Below, in pieces: positions 53,689-62,471 of a stretch of DNA of 64,000 nt. Source of the DNA: Blastocatellia bacterium (GTDB lineage Bacteria > Acidobacteriota > Blastocatellia > Pyrinomonadales > Pyrinomonadaceae); assembly GCA_016789265.1 (NCBI GenBank), contig JAEUQK010000014.1, forward strand, positions 62,001 to 126,000, given 5' to 3'. Position numbers and translations under genes: made by a program. The notes under the pieces are model-generated. The model was not told the DNA's origin. It ran no database searches and saw only the letters and a program-made list of their open reading frames with translations. Every line of letters starts with the position of its first letter. Positions within the stretch are counted from its first letter, which is position 1.

Positions 53689-53955
53689 ATGATTCGTTTG
53701 ATCATACTAATCGGAATGCTTGCGGTGTCGGCGATAGCCGGGGCATTGTTGACAGGGACTGAAGGCGAAACCGATCCAAGTTTCATTAGAGCGGAACCTA
53801 CACCGCCGAGACGGGTTGCTCCAGGCAATACGGTCCGACGCACCGTAAATAACAATACTGCGTCCAACATGGAGCCTTTTATCGGCGGTACCGACGATGG
53901 TTCAAGCATTCGCAGAAAGCAGCCGAGAAAGCGGTCGACACGAAGGCCAAATTAG
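53689..53955 (+). CDS. small secreted protein with basic C-terminal tail (second of pair)
   Basis: ATG follows CGGAGGAAA. The 88-residue product has an N-terminal hydrophobic signal (LIILIGMLAVSAIAGALL), a Pro/Arg stretch (AEPTPPRRVAPGNTVRRTV) and ends in RKQPRKRSTRRPN. No domain recognised. The basic tail resembles that of the preceding gene. A seven-codon frame with its own AAGGAG site (53652-53675) lies in the 107-base gap and may be a leader or chance. Confidence 0.65.
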   Translation: MIRLIILIGMLAVSAIAGALLTGTEGETDPSFIRAEPTPPRRVAPGNTVRRTVNNNTASNMEPFIGGTDDGSSIRRKQPRKRSTRRPN

Positions 53956-53982
53956 CAGGTTCGAACCCGGCACGTCCTCAAA

Positions 53983-54016
53983 ACAAAAAGAAGCACAGGC
54001 CCTGTAGGCATGTGCT
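53983..54016 (-). terminator. intrinsic terminator of the rplU-rpmA operon
   Basis: Minus-strand stem AGCACA / TGTGCT with a loop of thirteen bases, followed by TCTTTTTGTTTT. It lies 27 bases past the rpmA stop. Confidence 0.65.
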
Positions 54017-54042
54017 CCTTCGTATTGATGCAATTTGTTATG

Positions 54043-54327
54043 TTATGCCGCAGCGGGCCCGAGTTCAGGAGCTCCGACCACATAAACGCTGATAAACTTT
54101 CCTTTGCGGCCTTTGTCTTCAAACTTCACTACTCCCTCGATCAGCGAGAAGAGCGTGTCGTCTTTCCCGCGGCCGACATTTTTGCCGGGCTTCCATTTCG
54201 TGCCCCGCTGACGCGCAAGAATGTTGCCGCCGAGCACGTGTTGTCCGCCGAATTTCTTAAGCCCCAACCTTTGTGCCGCTGAATCGCGGCCGTTTCGCGA
54301 TGATCCTACACCTTTCTTATGTGCCAT
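54043..54327 (-). CDS. rpmA: 50S ribosomal protein bL27
   Basis: Begins [16 protein letters not shown] and continues [22 protein letters not shown] and [18 protein letters not shown], all diagnostic. bL27 reaches the peptidyl-transferase centre of the 50S subunit. There is no N-terminal Firmicutes-type cleavage extension. Length 94 includes a short tail ending GPAAA. Second gene of the rplU-rpmA operon; obgE, often the third gene in other bacteria, is separate here, 2.3 kb away on the same strand. Confidence 0.98.
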   Translation of the reverse strand: MAHKKGVGSSRNGRDSAAQRLGLKKFGGQHVLGGNILARQRGTKWKPGKNVGRGKDDTLFSLIEGVVKFEDKGRKGKFISVYVVGAPELGPAAA

Positions 54328-54333
54328 TTTTCA

Positions 54334-54360
54334 ATTGCGGAGTGCGGATTGCGGATTGCG
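54334..54360. repeat. short heptamer tandem repeat between rpmA and rplU
   Basis: ATTGCGG is repeated nearly four times (one copy reads AGTGCGG). It lies in the 82-base gap inside the ribosomal operon. Probably replication slippage; no function suggested. Confidence 0.6.
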
Positions 54361-54409
54361 TAAGTAATAAGGTCGCAGTTCGCAAACGATCTCGCCTATC
54401 CGTTTCCTC

Positions 54410-54697
54410 CTAGATCTTTTCTATTTTAATTTCCGTATAACCCTGACGGTGGCCCTGTTTGCGCTTGTACTGTTTGCGGCGTTTCTTTTTGAAAACGATC
54501 ACCTTTTCGGCGCGTCCGTGGCCAACGACCGTAGCCGAAATTGTTCCGCCAAGCTTTGCGTCCTTTCCTTCGCCCAGTACCAAAGCCTCAATATCGACCT
54601 TTCCGCCCTCTTTGGCGTCGATCGAGGGCACGCGGACCTGTTCGCCTTCTGCGACCGCAAATTGCTTTCCGCCGGTTCTGATGATTGCGTAACTCAT
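54410..54697 (-). CDS. rplU: 50S ribosomal protein bL21
   Basis: MSYAIIRTGGKQFAVAEGEQ and the C-terminal VIVFKKKRRKQYKRKQGHRQGYTEIKI are the family pattern. bL21 binds 23S rRNA in early 50S assembly. At 95 residues it is slightly short but complete. It follows a near-consensus promoter and is cotranscribed with rpmA. Confidence 0.98.
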   Translation of the reverse strand: MSYAIIRTGGKQFAVAEGEQVRVPSIDAKEGGKVDIEALVLGEGKDAKLGGTISATVVGHGRAEKVIVFKKKRRKQYKRKQGHRQGYTEIKIEKI

Positions 54698-54750
54698 TGG
54701 TTATCTCCTGCGGCACGGACAACATTTTGCCCAATAGCCGAAAAGTTGAA

Positions 54751-54779
54751 ATTATACGGATTCGAACGGTGAAGGTCAA
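54751..54779 (-). promoter_or_regulatory. rplU promoter
   Basis: On the minus strand TTGACC (54779-54774) and TATAAT (54756-54751) are 17 bases apart, the best housekeeping promoter in the window. Transcription would start near 54744 with a leader of some 45 bases. Confidence 0.8.
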
Positions 54780-54886
54780 CCCGAAAGCTGTGATTTTGAT
54801 GCCGTCCGCAATGGTCATCCCGCGATGAAAGATTGTGATATTATGGATTCGTTCCGCCTATCTGTAAATTAAAGGAGGATAAGGAA

Positions 54887-55339
54887 ATGCAGGCAGCAGC
54901 AAAAATCCACGGGCCCGCGGACGAAGCCTATAAGATCCGCGAGATGCGCCTTGGGGCAAATTGGTTCTTTTGGGTGGCAATTGCCGGGGTCGCTAATTCC
55001 TTGCTCATATACTTCTTTTCAATATCGAGCCTCTTTTTTGGGCTCGGGATGACACATTACATCGACAATCACTTCACATTTGATGGCCTCGGGGGCCGAT
55101 TTGTGACGGGTTTGTTGGCGAATATCGGCATCGCACTGGTATTGGCAGGGTTTGGTTACCTTTCACGGCGTGGTAACGACGTCGCGTTCATTATCGGGAT
55201 GTTTCTCTACGTGTTTGACACGATCGTCGTGCTTGGCTATCGGGAATTCTTTGCGTTCGGCTTTCACCTAATGGCCCTTTTCTTTATGTTCAAAGGCCTT
55301 TTGGCGAGCAGACGCAGATACGATCCTTCGGTAGAGTGA
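54887..55339 (+). CDS. hypothetical four-span membrane protein
   Basis: ATG follows AAAGGAGGATAAGG, a strong site. Four hydrophobic segments are seen (WFFWVAIAGVANSLLIYFF, LLANIGIALVLAGFGYL, VAFIIGMFLYVFDTIVVL, FGFHLMALFFMFKGLLA). The start EAYKIREMRLGANWF is cytoplasmic and charged. No family recognised. It converges on hpt with no gap. Confidence 0.7.
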   Translation: MQAAAKIHGPADEAYKIREMRLGANWFFWVAIAGVANSLLIYFFSISSLFFGLGMTHYIDNHFTFDGLGGRFVTGLLANIGIALVLAGFGYLSRRGNDVAFIIGMFLYVFDTIVVLGYREFFAFGFHLMALFFMFKGLLASRRRYDPSVE

Positions 55340-55915
55340 TCAGACGGCGGACGGGTCTTTGACGACCGCAATGAATGGAAGGTTTCGATAACGGCTCGCC
55401 GCATCCAAGCCGTAACCTACGACAAACCGGTTCGGTATGACAAACCCGGTGTAATCGATCTTTAGCTCTTTCTTTATTCGCGGTTCAGGCTTGTCGAGGA
55501 AACTGGCGAGCCTGATCGATCGTGCGCCGCGTGAGCCGAGTATCTCCAAAAGCCTGGACAGGGTCAGGCCCGTGTCCACGATATCTTCAACCACGATCAC
55601 GTCCTTATCACGGATCGGGTTACTCAGATCCTTCAATATTTCCACGTCACCTGAGGATTGCGTACCGTCCTTATAGCTTGATACGGCCATGAAATCGATG
55701 GTAAGGGGCAGGTCGATGGCACGCATCAGATCCGCCATGAAAACGCACGAACCCTTTAACACACCGACCAGCACTAGTTCCTTGTCTGAATATTCCTCGG
55801 TGATCTGAGCCCCAAGCTCGGCGATCCGTTCACTTATCTGTCCGGCATTGAAGAGCACTTCGAGGTTAGGGTTGGTAAACTCGGTTGTGGCGGCGGCTGA
55901 TGATCCTGCTGACAT
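55340..55915 (-). CDS. hpt: hypoxanthine phosphoribosyltransferase
   Basis: Salvages hypoxanthine or guanine with PRPP to IMP or GMP. VLVGVLKGSCVFMADL, the PRPP loop VIVVEDIVDTGLTLSRLL and the late FVVGYGLDAASRYRNLPFI are typical. Length 191 is normal. An N-terminal extension of about 20 small residues precedes the core. It is divergent from the rpiB-like gene, which fits a nucleoside/pentose theme. Confidence 0.95.
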   Translation of the reverse strand: MSAGSSAAATTEFTNPNLEVLFNAGQISERIAELGAQITEEYSDKELVLVGVLKGSCVFMADLMRAIDLPLTIDFMAVSSYKDGTQSSGDVEILKDLSNPIRDKDVIVVEDIVDTGLTLSRLLEILGSRGARSIRLASFLDKPEPRIKKELKIDYTGFVIPNRFVVGYGLDAASRYRNLPFIAVVKDPSAV

Positions 55916-55988
55916 GTTTTCGAATGTTGATAGAATGGATTTTTAGCAATACTATTCAATCGTTGGTCATTTTTCAAACCACGCTCAA

Positions 55989-56765
55989 ATGTCAATAGTC
56001 GATCAAAACACCAGAGAAAAGGTCAGAGAGCTTGTACGGGAAGTTTTGAGCAGCGTGCCAGATGACGCTGCCGAGGCCCGACACGAACCCGAGCATGTGA
56101 TCGTCAATTCACTACGGGAAAGAACCGAAAGGGAATGGGACCGGGACGAGTCTGCAAAATTGCTGATAACCGAAGACGACCTTCGTGGACTAGACAGCGG
56201 TTCACGCGTCCGGGTGTCTGCAGATGCGAAATTTACCCCGCTTGCGAGCGATATCGTTTCGGACAAGCATCTGGTATTGATACGAAAAGAATCACGAAAC
56301 ATAGGCCTTAAGATCCACAGCGTCGCGATCGGAGCCGACCACGGCGGATTTCAGATGAAGGAACAGCTGAAGAGTTTCCTGTCGGAACTTGGCGTTAAGG
56401 TAAGAGATTTTGGTACGAACTCGGCAGATCCGGTCGATTACCCCGATTTCGCCCACGCGGTCGCAAAGGCTGTCGGGAGCGGGCAAGTCGATGGAGGTAT
56501 TCTGGTTGACGGGGCAGGGATCGGGAGCGCGATGGCCGCAAACAAAGTGCCCGGTGTGCGTGCGGCGGCCTGCTATTCTGCGGCTCTGGCGAAAAACTCG
56601 AGGGAACACAACGGGGCAAATGTACTAACGCTGGGCAGCGGACAAAACGGTATTGATGAGGTAAAGGCGATCGTCGAAGCATTTATCACCACAGAGATCA
56701 GCGAGGCGAGACACAAACATCGGGTCGGGAAGATCGATTCCATCGACCGCGAATACAGGAAATGA
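55989..56765 (+). CDS. rpiB: RpiB-type ribose-5-phosphate isomerase with N-terminal extension
   Basis: The C-terminal 150 residues (from about 109) are an RpiB/LacAB fold: [34 protein letters not shown] and [14 protein letters not shown]. The catalytic Cys of the E. coli enzyme is replaced by Asp174 ([14 protein letters not shown]); the M. tuberculosis enzyme uses Glu here, so activity is possible. The first 108 residues are extra. They begin with an amphipathic helix ([15 protein letters not shown]) like microcompartment encapsulation peptides and continue with a small region ending [18 protein letters not shown]. deoC follows with a four-base overlap. Confidence 0.88.
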   Translation: MSIVDQNTREKVRELVREVLSSVPDDAAEARHEPEHVIVNSLRERTEREWDRDESAKLLITEDDLRGLDSGSRVRVSADAKFTPLASDIVSDKHLVLIRKESRNIGLKIHSVAIGADHGGFQMKEQLKSFLSELGVKVRDFGTNSADPVDYPDFAHAVAKAVGSGQVDGGILVDGAGIGSAMAANKVPGVRAAACYSAALAKNSREHNGANVLTLGSGQNGIDEVKAIVEAFITTEISEARHKHRVGKIDSIDREYRK

Positions 56766-57613
56766 ACCCAAACTACGACAAATTGGTTGATCAAATAACG
56801 GATATAGTTCTTGCAAAGCTTGCCGGTGAGGAAAATTGCGGATCGTTCTGCACAGCCGATGTTCAAAGGATCGTTGACGCCGGTGCGGAACGTATCGGGA
56901 TCGTATTGGGCGAAACAGCGACCGCTCACGATTGGGCGAGTCTGATCGACCATACACTTCTCAAACCGGAAGCGAGCGAGTCAGACATTCGCAAATTATG
57001 CGACGAGGCGGCCCAGTTTGGTTTTGCATCCGTTTGTGTAAATCCGGCTTGGGTCAAACGGGCATCTGAATTCTTGCGTGGAACCGGTGTGCCGGTATGT
57101 ACTGTTATCGGCTTTCCTCTGGGCGCCACGCTTCCGGATGTAAAGGCATTTGAGGCTCGCAGGGCCATTTTCAATGGTGCCCGCGAGGTCGATATGGTGA
57201 TCAACATCGGCGCGCTCAAATCGGGTGACGACTGTGCTGTCGAAGATGATATTCGAGCCGTCGCCCAGGCCGCACACGAAAACGGAGTGCTGCTTAAAGT
57301 AATTATCGAAACAGCGTTGCTTACGGACGAAGAAAAGGTTCGGGCATGTCTCGCTTCAAAAAATGCGGGAGCTGATTTCGTAAAGACGTCAACAGGTTTT
57401 GCCAAAGGAGGTGCCACGGTCGAGGATGTTTCTCTTATGCGCCGAACTGTCGGCAGCGCTCTCGGTGTAAAGGCATCCGGCGGCGTTAAGGGGATCGACG
57501 ATGCGCGAGCGATGTTCGAAGCGGGGGCCACAAGGATCGGTGCGTCGGTCGGTGTGAAGATCGCTCAGGAAGCGATCGGCATAATATCAGGATCGTCCTC
57601 CGCGGCGTATTAG
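56762..57613 (+). CDS. deoC: deoxyribose-phosphate aldolase with N-terminal extension
   Basis: Cleaves deoxyribose 5-phosphate to acetaldehyde and glyceraldehyde 3-phosphate. The core starts near residue 60 ([15 protein letters not shown]), with [26 protein letters not shown] and the Schiff-base Lys in FVKTSTGF. The extra 58 residues begin with an amphipathic helix ([17 protein letters not shown]), as in cargo enzymes of sugar-phosphate-utilising microcompartments. Together with the extended RpiB this matches the gene pair known from such loci, but no shell protein is in the window. ATGA overlap with rpiB. Confidence 0.93.
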   Translation: MNPNYDKLVDQITDIVLAKLAGEENCGSFCTADVQRIVDAGAERIGIVLGETATAHDWASLIDHTLLKPEASESDIRKLCDEAAQFGFASVCVNPAWVKRASEFLRGTGVPVCTVIGFPLGATLPDVKAFEARRAIFNGAREVDMVINIGALKSGDDCAVEDDIRAVAQAAHENGVLLKVIIETALLTDEEKVRACLASKNAGADFVKTSTGFAKGGATVEDVSLMRRTVGSALGVKASGGVKGIDDARAMFEAGATRIGASVGVKIAQEAIGIISGSSSAAY

Positions 57614-57635
57614 TAAGATCGCTGGAAAATAAGAA

Positions 57636-57668
57636 AGAGCCGCCAAAAGATCGGGCGGCTCTTTTTTT
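57636..57668. terminator. bidirectional terminator between deoC and the TPR/TonB gene
   Basis: Stem AGAGCCGCC / GGCGGCTCT with a nine-base loop and seven T on the plus side; on the minus side TTCTTATTTT follows. Serves both convergent genes. Confidence 0.88.
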
Positions 57669-57682
57669 ATATTATGCATTCC

Positions 57683-58747
57683 CTAGAGGCTAAAGTTGTA
57701 GCTAACTACGCCTTTTGCTTTGATCGGCAGGTCATTAAACATTGCCGGCTTGAATTTTGACCGTTTTGCCGCATCCTCGGCCGCCTGACGCAACATCGCA
57801 GGACCGGACGTAGCCTTTGCCGAGACGACATCGCCGTCAAGATCGAGTTCGACCTCGACAAGGACCTTACCCTCTATTCGTGATTGTCGGGCGATCTGTG
57901 CATATACGGGCGTGACAAGCCGGACCGCGTTAGCGGTCGTAAGATTGCCGAGATTCAAAAATTCGGGCCTTACAACCTCTACAGGCTTTACAGCGGCAGC
58001 CTTTGCTGCTGCTTCCTTGTCCAACTGATCCTGCAACCGTTTAGCCTCGGCTTTCGCGGCCTCGTTTGATGCGTCCAGATCCGCAGCCTTTCGATAATCG
58101 GCAAGGGCCTTCTGGACATCTCCGAGTTTTTCGTAGGATGCACCTCGGTTTAAGAACGCAACCGCAGTCTTGGGACTGAGTTCGATCGCCTTGTCGAAAT
58201 CCTTGACTGAAAGGTCATAAGACTTTTTGGAGAACAACGCTTTGCCCCTGCTGACATATAGAGACGGATCGTCGTTCTTCATTTCGACCGCTTTCGTATA
58301 ATCGGTCACTGCGGAATCGACGTCGCCTTTTTCCAGGCTGATATCTGCTCGTTTCTGATAATAGCCTGCATCCGGAGGCGTTGGTGTAGGAATAGGAGTC
58401 GCAGCGGGTTTCGGAGCCGGAGTAGCGGTAACGACCGGCGGGACAGGTTTGCTCTTTGCTCTTACGGCCGCGATAAGGTTAGCGTCGGCGCCGGTGGCTG
58501 TCAGTTCGTGCTCGATCTCGGGTGATGTTGCAAACGTCACTCCTCGTTCTTTGACCGCCGCAGTAAGTATTTGGTTTCGTTCTTCCAAAGTGACCTTCTT
58601 AGAACGCAGGCCGATCAAAAGGTCGGCAAGGCTAAGCGGTGGATTTTGGGCAAATGCCGAGAGCGACGTGACGGTCAGGATCGCAACCATAGCGATCGTG
58701 AATGACCTAAGGGAAAGGCGGGTCTTAAGGGCGGATTCGGTTCTCAT
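57683..58747 (-). CDS. TPR protein with TonB C-terminal domain
   Basis: A signal-anchor (FTIAMVAILTVTSLSAFAQ) is followed by a helical region, a Pro/Thr-rich linker (TPAPKPAATPIPTPTPP), three or four TPR units (YYQKRADISLEKGDVDSAVTDY onward) and a TonB-like C-terminal domain (YAQIARQSRIEGKVLVEVELDLDG, AAEDAAKRSKFKPA). TonB-type ends normally touch outer-membrane receptors; in Acidobacteriota they are often joined to TPR regions with unknown roles. ATG start. It lies 41 bases past the kinase-like gene and may be cotranscribed. Confidence 0.87.
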   Translation of the reverse strand: MRTESALKTRLSLRSFTIAMVAILTVTSLSAFAQNPPLSLADLLIGLRSKKVTLEERNQILTAAVKERGVTFATSPEIEHELTATGADANLIAAVRAKSKPVPPVVTATPAPKPAATPIPTPTPPDAGYYQKRADISLEKGDVDSAVTDYTKAVEMKNDDPSLYVSRGKALFSKKSYDLSVKDFDKAIELSPKTAVAFLNRGASYEKLGDVQKALADYRKAADLDASNEAAKAEAKRLQDQLDKEAAAKAAAVKPVEVVRPEFLNLGNLTTANAVRLVTPVYAQIARQSRIEGKVLVEVELDLDGDVVSAKATSGPAMLRQAAEDAAKRSKFKPAMFNDLPIKAKGVVSYNFSL

Positions 58748-58788
58748 AGGACAATATTCTATTGGGCTTGGAAGTTTGAGTGGGACTC

Positions 58789-60831
58789 CTAGTTGTCGTT
58801 GATCAGATCATCAACGGTGACTTTCTTCTTTTCCGGAGCCTTTGTTGGCTCTGATGTGGGTTTGGTCGCTTTCGCAGGGGCGGGCTTTGCCCCGGATTTA
58901 CCGGGCGCCTCGATCTGAGACTGTTCGACCTTCTCGGGAGATGTGTCGGACAAAATGCCGGAATCGGTCGTCGCAGAATTCGGCTCGACAGGTTTTGGTT
59001 CTGAACTCTGAGGCGCGGCAACGGTCGTGGAGGCCGGCTGGACCGGCGGAGTCTCGACCGAATGTCCTGTTCCCGATCCTGCAAACATAAAATACCCGGC
59101 CACTGCTAAAACCAAAACCAAGCACGATGCCAAACCAGCAATAACGGGAATCGGGAGTTTCCTTCCGGTATCAACCGAAACACCGTAATCGAATGAGCTT
59201 GATCTCGTCGCAGGTGAATATTTTGTCCCTTCCGATTCGACCTTTGTCTCTTCGACAGTCTGAGTTGGCTCCTCGTTCACGACCGAAGCAGAAATTCCAG
59301 TGTCCACAAACCCGGGATCGGTCGCTACATTTTCCGGTGTCGATTCCTCGGTTGAACCAAGTTCAACTTCAGAAAGCGCCTGAGGGTCTTCTTGTTCGTG
59401 ACTCGATAAAGGTACTTCTGCGAACGCGACAACTTCCTGTTCAGATCGATCGGGAGTGAATGACATGTCGAGTTCGAAGCTATCGACAATGGTATCGGGT
59501 TGGGCACTTGTGTGTACGTCAAGTTTGATCCCTAAGAGATCATCCTCAAACACGGGAACTGCGGATCTAGTCGGCTCTTGGGCAGATGGGATCTCATTTT
59601 CAATTGTCGTGCGTTGGGCTTCTTGTTCGCGCAAAAGACGCTCAGCTTCTTCCGCACGTCGTTCGGCTGCGAGCCTCAATTCCTCAGCCTCTCTCAGCTT
59701 TTGCTCCAGGAGTTCAGATTGGCGTTGTTTTTCTTCCTCAAGTTCTCTGGCTTTTTGTTCTACTAGAGCTTGTATCTGGTCTTGCCGTACCTTTTCTGCA
59801 AATCGAAGGTCTTCGGCGGCCTCTTCGAGTTCGCGAGCTTCCAGAGCGGAACGTTCCTGCACCTTTACAAATGAGGTGCGTAGGACCTGCCGCATAATTA
59901 CGGCCGAATCGAAACGGTTTTCCCGCTTTATCTCCATCGCCCGCATTATTACGTCTGAGACCTCAGTGGGTATTGAGGGGTCGACCTTGTGAGGCGACTT
60001 TAACGGATCCGGTTTGCCCTCGAGGATCTCGATCGATCTCTCGAGCGGGTCGACGGGCATTCGGGCTGTCAATAGAAAGTAAAGTGTTGCGCCGACCGAG
60101 TAAATATCGCTTCGAGCATCCGGAGGAGATTTAAGAACTCGTTCGGACCTATCGTCATAATCGCCGAGTATGACCTTTTGAGAGGCTGAATCAAGGCCGT
60201 CCCAGATCAACTCCAACGGCGAGAAGTTCAGGATCCCATTTTCGATCGTGTCTTCGTTGATGCTCGTGTTCAGTGTGGGCTCTCCCGCACCGGTTCCATG
60301 AGCAAGTAATTTTACGTTCCCGTCCGAAAAGAGCCGCAAGTTCTTTGGCTGAACATTTTTGTGAATGATCGGTTCCGAAAGATTGTGAAGGTAATGAAGA
60401 CCGTCGAGAACACGGTCAGCCCAGTCGGACACCTCAACCAGGGAAAATGGCCTTTTGTTGCGCGAGATCAGCGATTGAAGATCGTCTCCTTCGATCGATT
60501 CGAGAACGAGGTATTGCCGTCCGATCTCAGAAAAATAATCGTTTACGCGGACAAGCGCCGGATGTTTGACCTCTGACAGCACCTTTGCGTGGTTCGAAAA
60601 TGCAAGCTTAAGCCCCTCCTGCTGTGAGAGGGTCGTGACCTTGCTTAAACGTACTGCGATCTCTTTAACTACGACCTTTGAATCGCTGACGGTATCGTAG
60701 GCCTGAAAGACCGAACAGGTTGAGGATTCGGATATGGGGTGGTCGATTCGGTATCGGCCGTCTTGTAAGAGTACGGAAGTGGAGGGCATATGTTCTTGGG
60801 TGTGCGGCAAGGCGGGTGAGCTGACTGCCAT
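58789..60831 (-). CDS. membrane-anchored protein kinase-like protein, predicted pseudokinase
   Basis: The kinase fold is clear (RYRIDHPI, VVVKEIAVRL with Lys56, LHYLHNLSEPIIHKN, SDIYSVGATLYFLLT). But the HRD Asp is Asn159 (HKNVQPKN), the DFG triplet is Ala-His-Gly (177-179), and the Gly-rich loop has no Gly (ISESSTCSVF). Catalysis is therefore unlikely. A long Glu/Arg-rich coiled coil follows, then an acidic region, one span about 100 residues from the end (VIAGLASCLVLVLAVAGYFMF) and a Pro/Ser/Lys-rich tail. Numbering is from ATG 60831, preceded by TATAAT; a TTG at 60876 and ATG 60789 are alternatives. It probably scaffolds rather than phosphorylates. Confidence 0.85.
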   Translation of the reverse strand: MAVSSPALPHTQEHMPSTSVLLQDGRYRIDHPISESSTCSVFQAYDTVSDSKVVVKEIAVRLSKVTTLSQQEGLKLAFSNHAKVLSEVKHPALVRVNDYFSEIGRQYLVLESIEGDDLQSLISRNKRPFSLVEVSDWADRVLDGLHYLHNLSEPIIHKNVQPKNLRLFSDGNVKLLAHGTGAGEPTLNTSINEDTIENGILNFSPLELIWDGLDSASQKVILGDYDDRSERVLKSPPDARSDIYSVGATLYFLLTARMPVDPLERSIEILEGKPDPLKSPHKVDPSIPTEVSDVIMRAMEIKRENRFDSAVIMRQVLRTSFVKVQERSALEARELEEAAEDLRFAEKVRQDQIQALVEQKARELEEEKQRQSELLEQKLREAEELRLAAERRAEEAERLLREQEAQRTTIENEIPSAQEPTRSAVPVFEDDLLGIKLDVHTSAQPDTIVDSFELDMSFTPDRSEQEVVAFAEVPLSSHEQEDPQALSEVELGSTEESTPENVATDPGFVDTGISASVVNEEPTQTVEETKVESEGTKYSPATRSSSFDYGVSVDTGRKLPIPVIAGLASCLVLVLAVAGYFMFAGSGTGHSVETPPVQPASTTVAAPQSSEPKPVEPNSATTDSGILSDTSPEKVEQSQIEAPGKSGAKPAPAKATKPTSEPTKAPEKKKVTVDDLINDN

Positions 60832-60982
60832 AACGATTATACTCAAAATCGTTAAAAAATAAAGTAGTTTGTTCAAAAAAATTAAACAATTTGGATTTCA
60901 TTCGTAATTTGGTGATTTTGCCAGCAATAATGAAATAAAAAGCGGGTAATTCGGAATTATTAGAGGTTGAAGCGAATGATAG

Positions 60983-61555
60983 ATGTTTGGCCTTGGAAGA
61001 TCGGAAAAAGAGGATCGGTGGGAGAATTTCGAGAAGGAAGCGTTTCCGCACGTGCCTGACTTATTTCGTATCGCCATTTGGCTTGTCCGTGACCGGGCCG
61101 AGGCCGAGGACCTCCTTCAAGAAACGCTTTCACAGGCATTAAAGTCCTTCCACCGTTATGAGCAGGGCACCAACATTCGGGCATGGATGACCAAGATCAT
61201 GTACCACGTGAACGGAAAGCGGCTGCGAAAGCTTGGAAGGCTGAGGTTGGTCGAGGATAAAGAGGAACTTATCGCTGAGACGATCGCTTTTGAACCGTCG
61301 ATCGACCAGCATCTAACCGATAAAGAGATCCTCACCGCCATCAAACAGGTACCCGAAAAGTTCAGGGAGATCGTATTATTGGCTGATGTTGAAGAGTTCT
61401 CATACAAAGAAATAGCCGAAATGATGAGGGTGCCGATCGGGACAGTGATGTCGCGGCTTCATCGAGGACGGAAACTCTTTCGGCTAGAACTTGCGTCAAT
61501 TGCCCGTCAATATGGTATTTTCCCCGCGGAGCGCAGGGAGGCGGAGCAAAGATGA
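60983..61555 (+). CDS. ECF-type RNA polymerase sigma factor
   Basis: Region 2: FPHVPDLFRIAIWLVRDRAEAEDLLQETLSQALKSF and NIRAWMTKIMYHV. Region 4: VPEKFREIVLLADVEEFSYKEI and VPIGTVMSRLHRGRKLFR. It overlaps the zinc-finger anti-sigma gene by four bases (ATGA), and msrP-msrQ follow in the same direction. That order suggests a sigma factor that senses oxidative damage in the envelope and controls methionine sulfoxide repair, as known for some proteobacterial sigma/MsrPQ-type loci. It is divergent from the pseudokinase gene. Confidence 0.93.
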   Translation: MFGLGRSEKEDRWENFEKEAFPHVPDLFRIAIWLVRDRAEAEDLLQETLSQALKSFHRYEQGTNIRAWMTKIMYHVNGKRLRKLGRLRLVEDKEELIAETIAFEPSIDQHLTDKEILTAIKQVPEKFREIVLLADVEEFSYKEIAEMMRVPIGTVMSRLHRGRKLFRLELASIARQYGIFPAERREAEQR

Positions 61556-62448
61556 CTTGCAGGGAGTTCAGCGACATTATCGATTCTTACCTCAGCGGAG
61601 AACTATTGGTAGAGACGAATCATAGTGTGATACGGCATCTCGAACAGTGCCGGGATTGTCGGGAAATTCTGGCAGTTCGACGTGCGATTCGAGAAAGGCT
61701 GTCGTCGGCAGTAAGAAATACAGAGGAATCGATCATTGACTCGAGTTTTGCCGCAAGACTTAGATCAGATCTGCGAAGCAAAGCGGTGGGGCCGCGGTTC
61801 GGACCTTTCGCGTGGCAGCTGTTCTTAACAGGTGCGGCGTGCGTGATCATGATCACATTGGGCTCTGTGCTCCTTCTCAGTGACTACGGTCCAATGCTAA
61901 CGGGGGTTTCGGTGAATCTACCGGAGCCGGCCATGACGAATCCAGTAACACCGGACACTATGACAAAGATAGTGCCGGCTGTTTTGGAAGAAGCTGCCGA
62001 AGATGCGATTGATGATCATTTTAAATGTGCTCTTTTCCATGATCTGCCAGAGCGACCGATCTCTCTCGAGGCAGCGTCGATCACCGTCGATCCGGTGAAC
62101 GAAGGTTTTGACAAAGTCGTAAGTGAGGCTATTGTTGCTCATTTGGGCAAAAGTGCGAAGGTGATCGCGGCTCATCACTGCCTGATCAATGGTCGTCATT
62201 TCGCTCATGTGGTCCTTTTGGTCAATGAAAAACTGGTCTCGATACTTTTGACAAAAGTCGGAGATGTCGGGCAACAAAATGACGCGGCTTTGTGTACTAA
62301 GAAAAATGAGGTCGCTGCGGCGTGTTTTGGATCGAACGGCTATGGTATTTTTGTCGTCTCTGAGACGGAAGGCGAAAGCGTGAACGTGGCAAAATGGATC
62401 GGTCCGGCGATCCGTTCACACGTTTCTAAGAGAAGATCGAATGTGTGA
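61552..62448 (+). CDS. membrane anti-sigma factor with zinc-finger N terminus
   Basis: The ZAS motif is C3 with H29-x3-C33-x2-C36 (HLEQCRDC), followed by a span (AWQLFLTGAACVIMITLGSVLLL) and a periplasmic part of 170 residues. That part contains two to three Cys and His residues (HFKCALFHDL, AHHCLINGRHFAHVV, AALCTKK), which could sense oxidants or metals. No known sensor family recognised. Translational overlap with the sigma gene makes it its anti-sigma. Confidence 0.85.
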   Translation: MTCREFSDIIDSYLSGELLVETNHSVIRHLEQCRDCREILAVRRAIRERLSSAVRNTEESIIDSSFAARLRSDLRSKAVGPRFGPFAWQLFLTGAACVIMITLGSVLLLSDYGPMLTGVSVNLPEPAMTNPVTPDTMTKIVPAVLEEAAEDAIDDHFKCALFHDLPERPISLEAASITVDPVNEGFDKVVSEAIVAHLGKSAKVIAAHHCLINGRHFAHVVLLVNEKLVSILLTKVGDVGQQNDAALCTKKNEVAAACFGSNGYGIFVVSETEGESVNVAKWIGPAIRSHVSKRRSNV

Positions 62449-62471
62449 AAAACAATGTCAGTTGAATAATA

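Noticed and set aside
59456..59992. Long plus-strand frame (178 codons) opposite the kinase-like gene
   Set aside because: Ser/Arg/Cys-rich shadow of the Glu/Arg-rich coiled coil on the other strand; no ribosome site.
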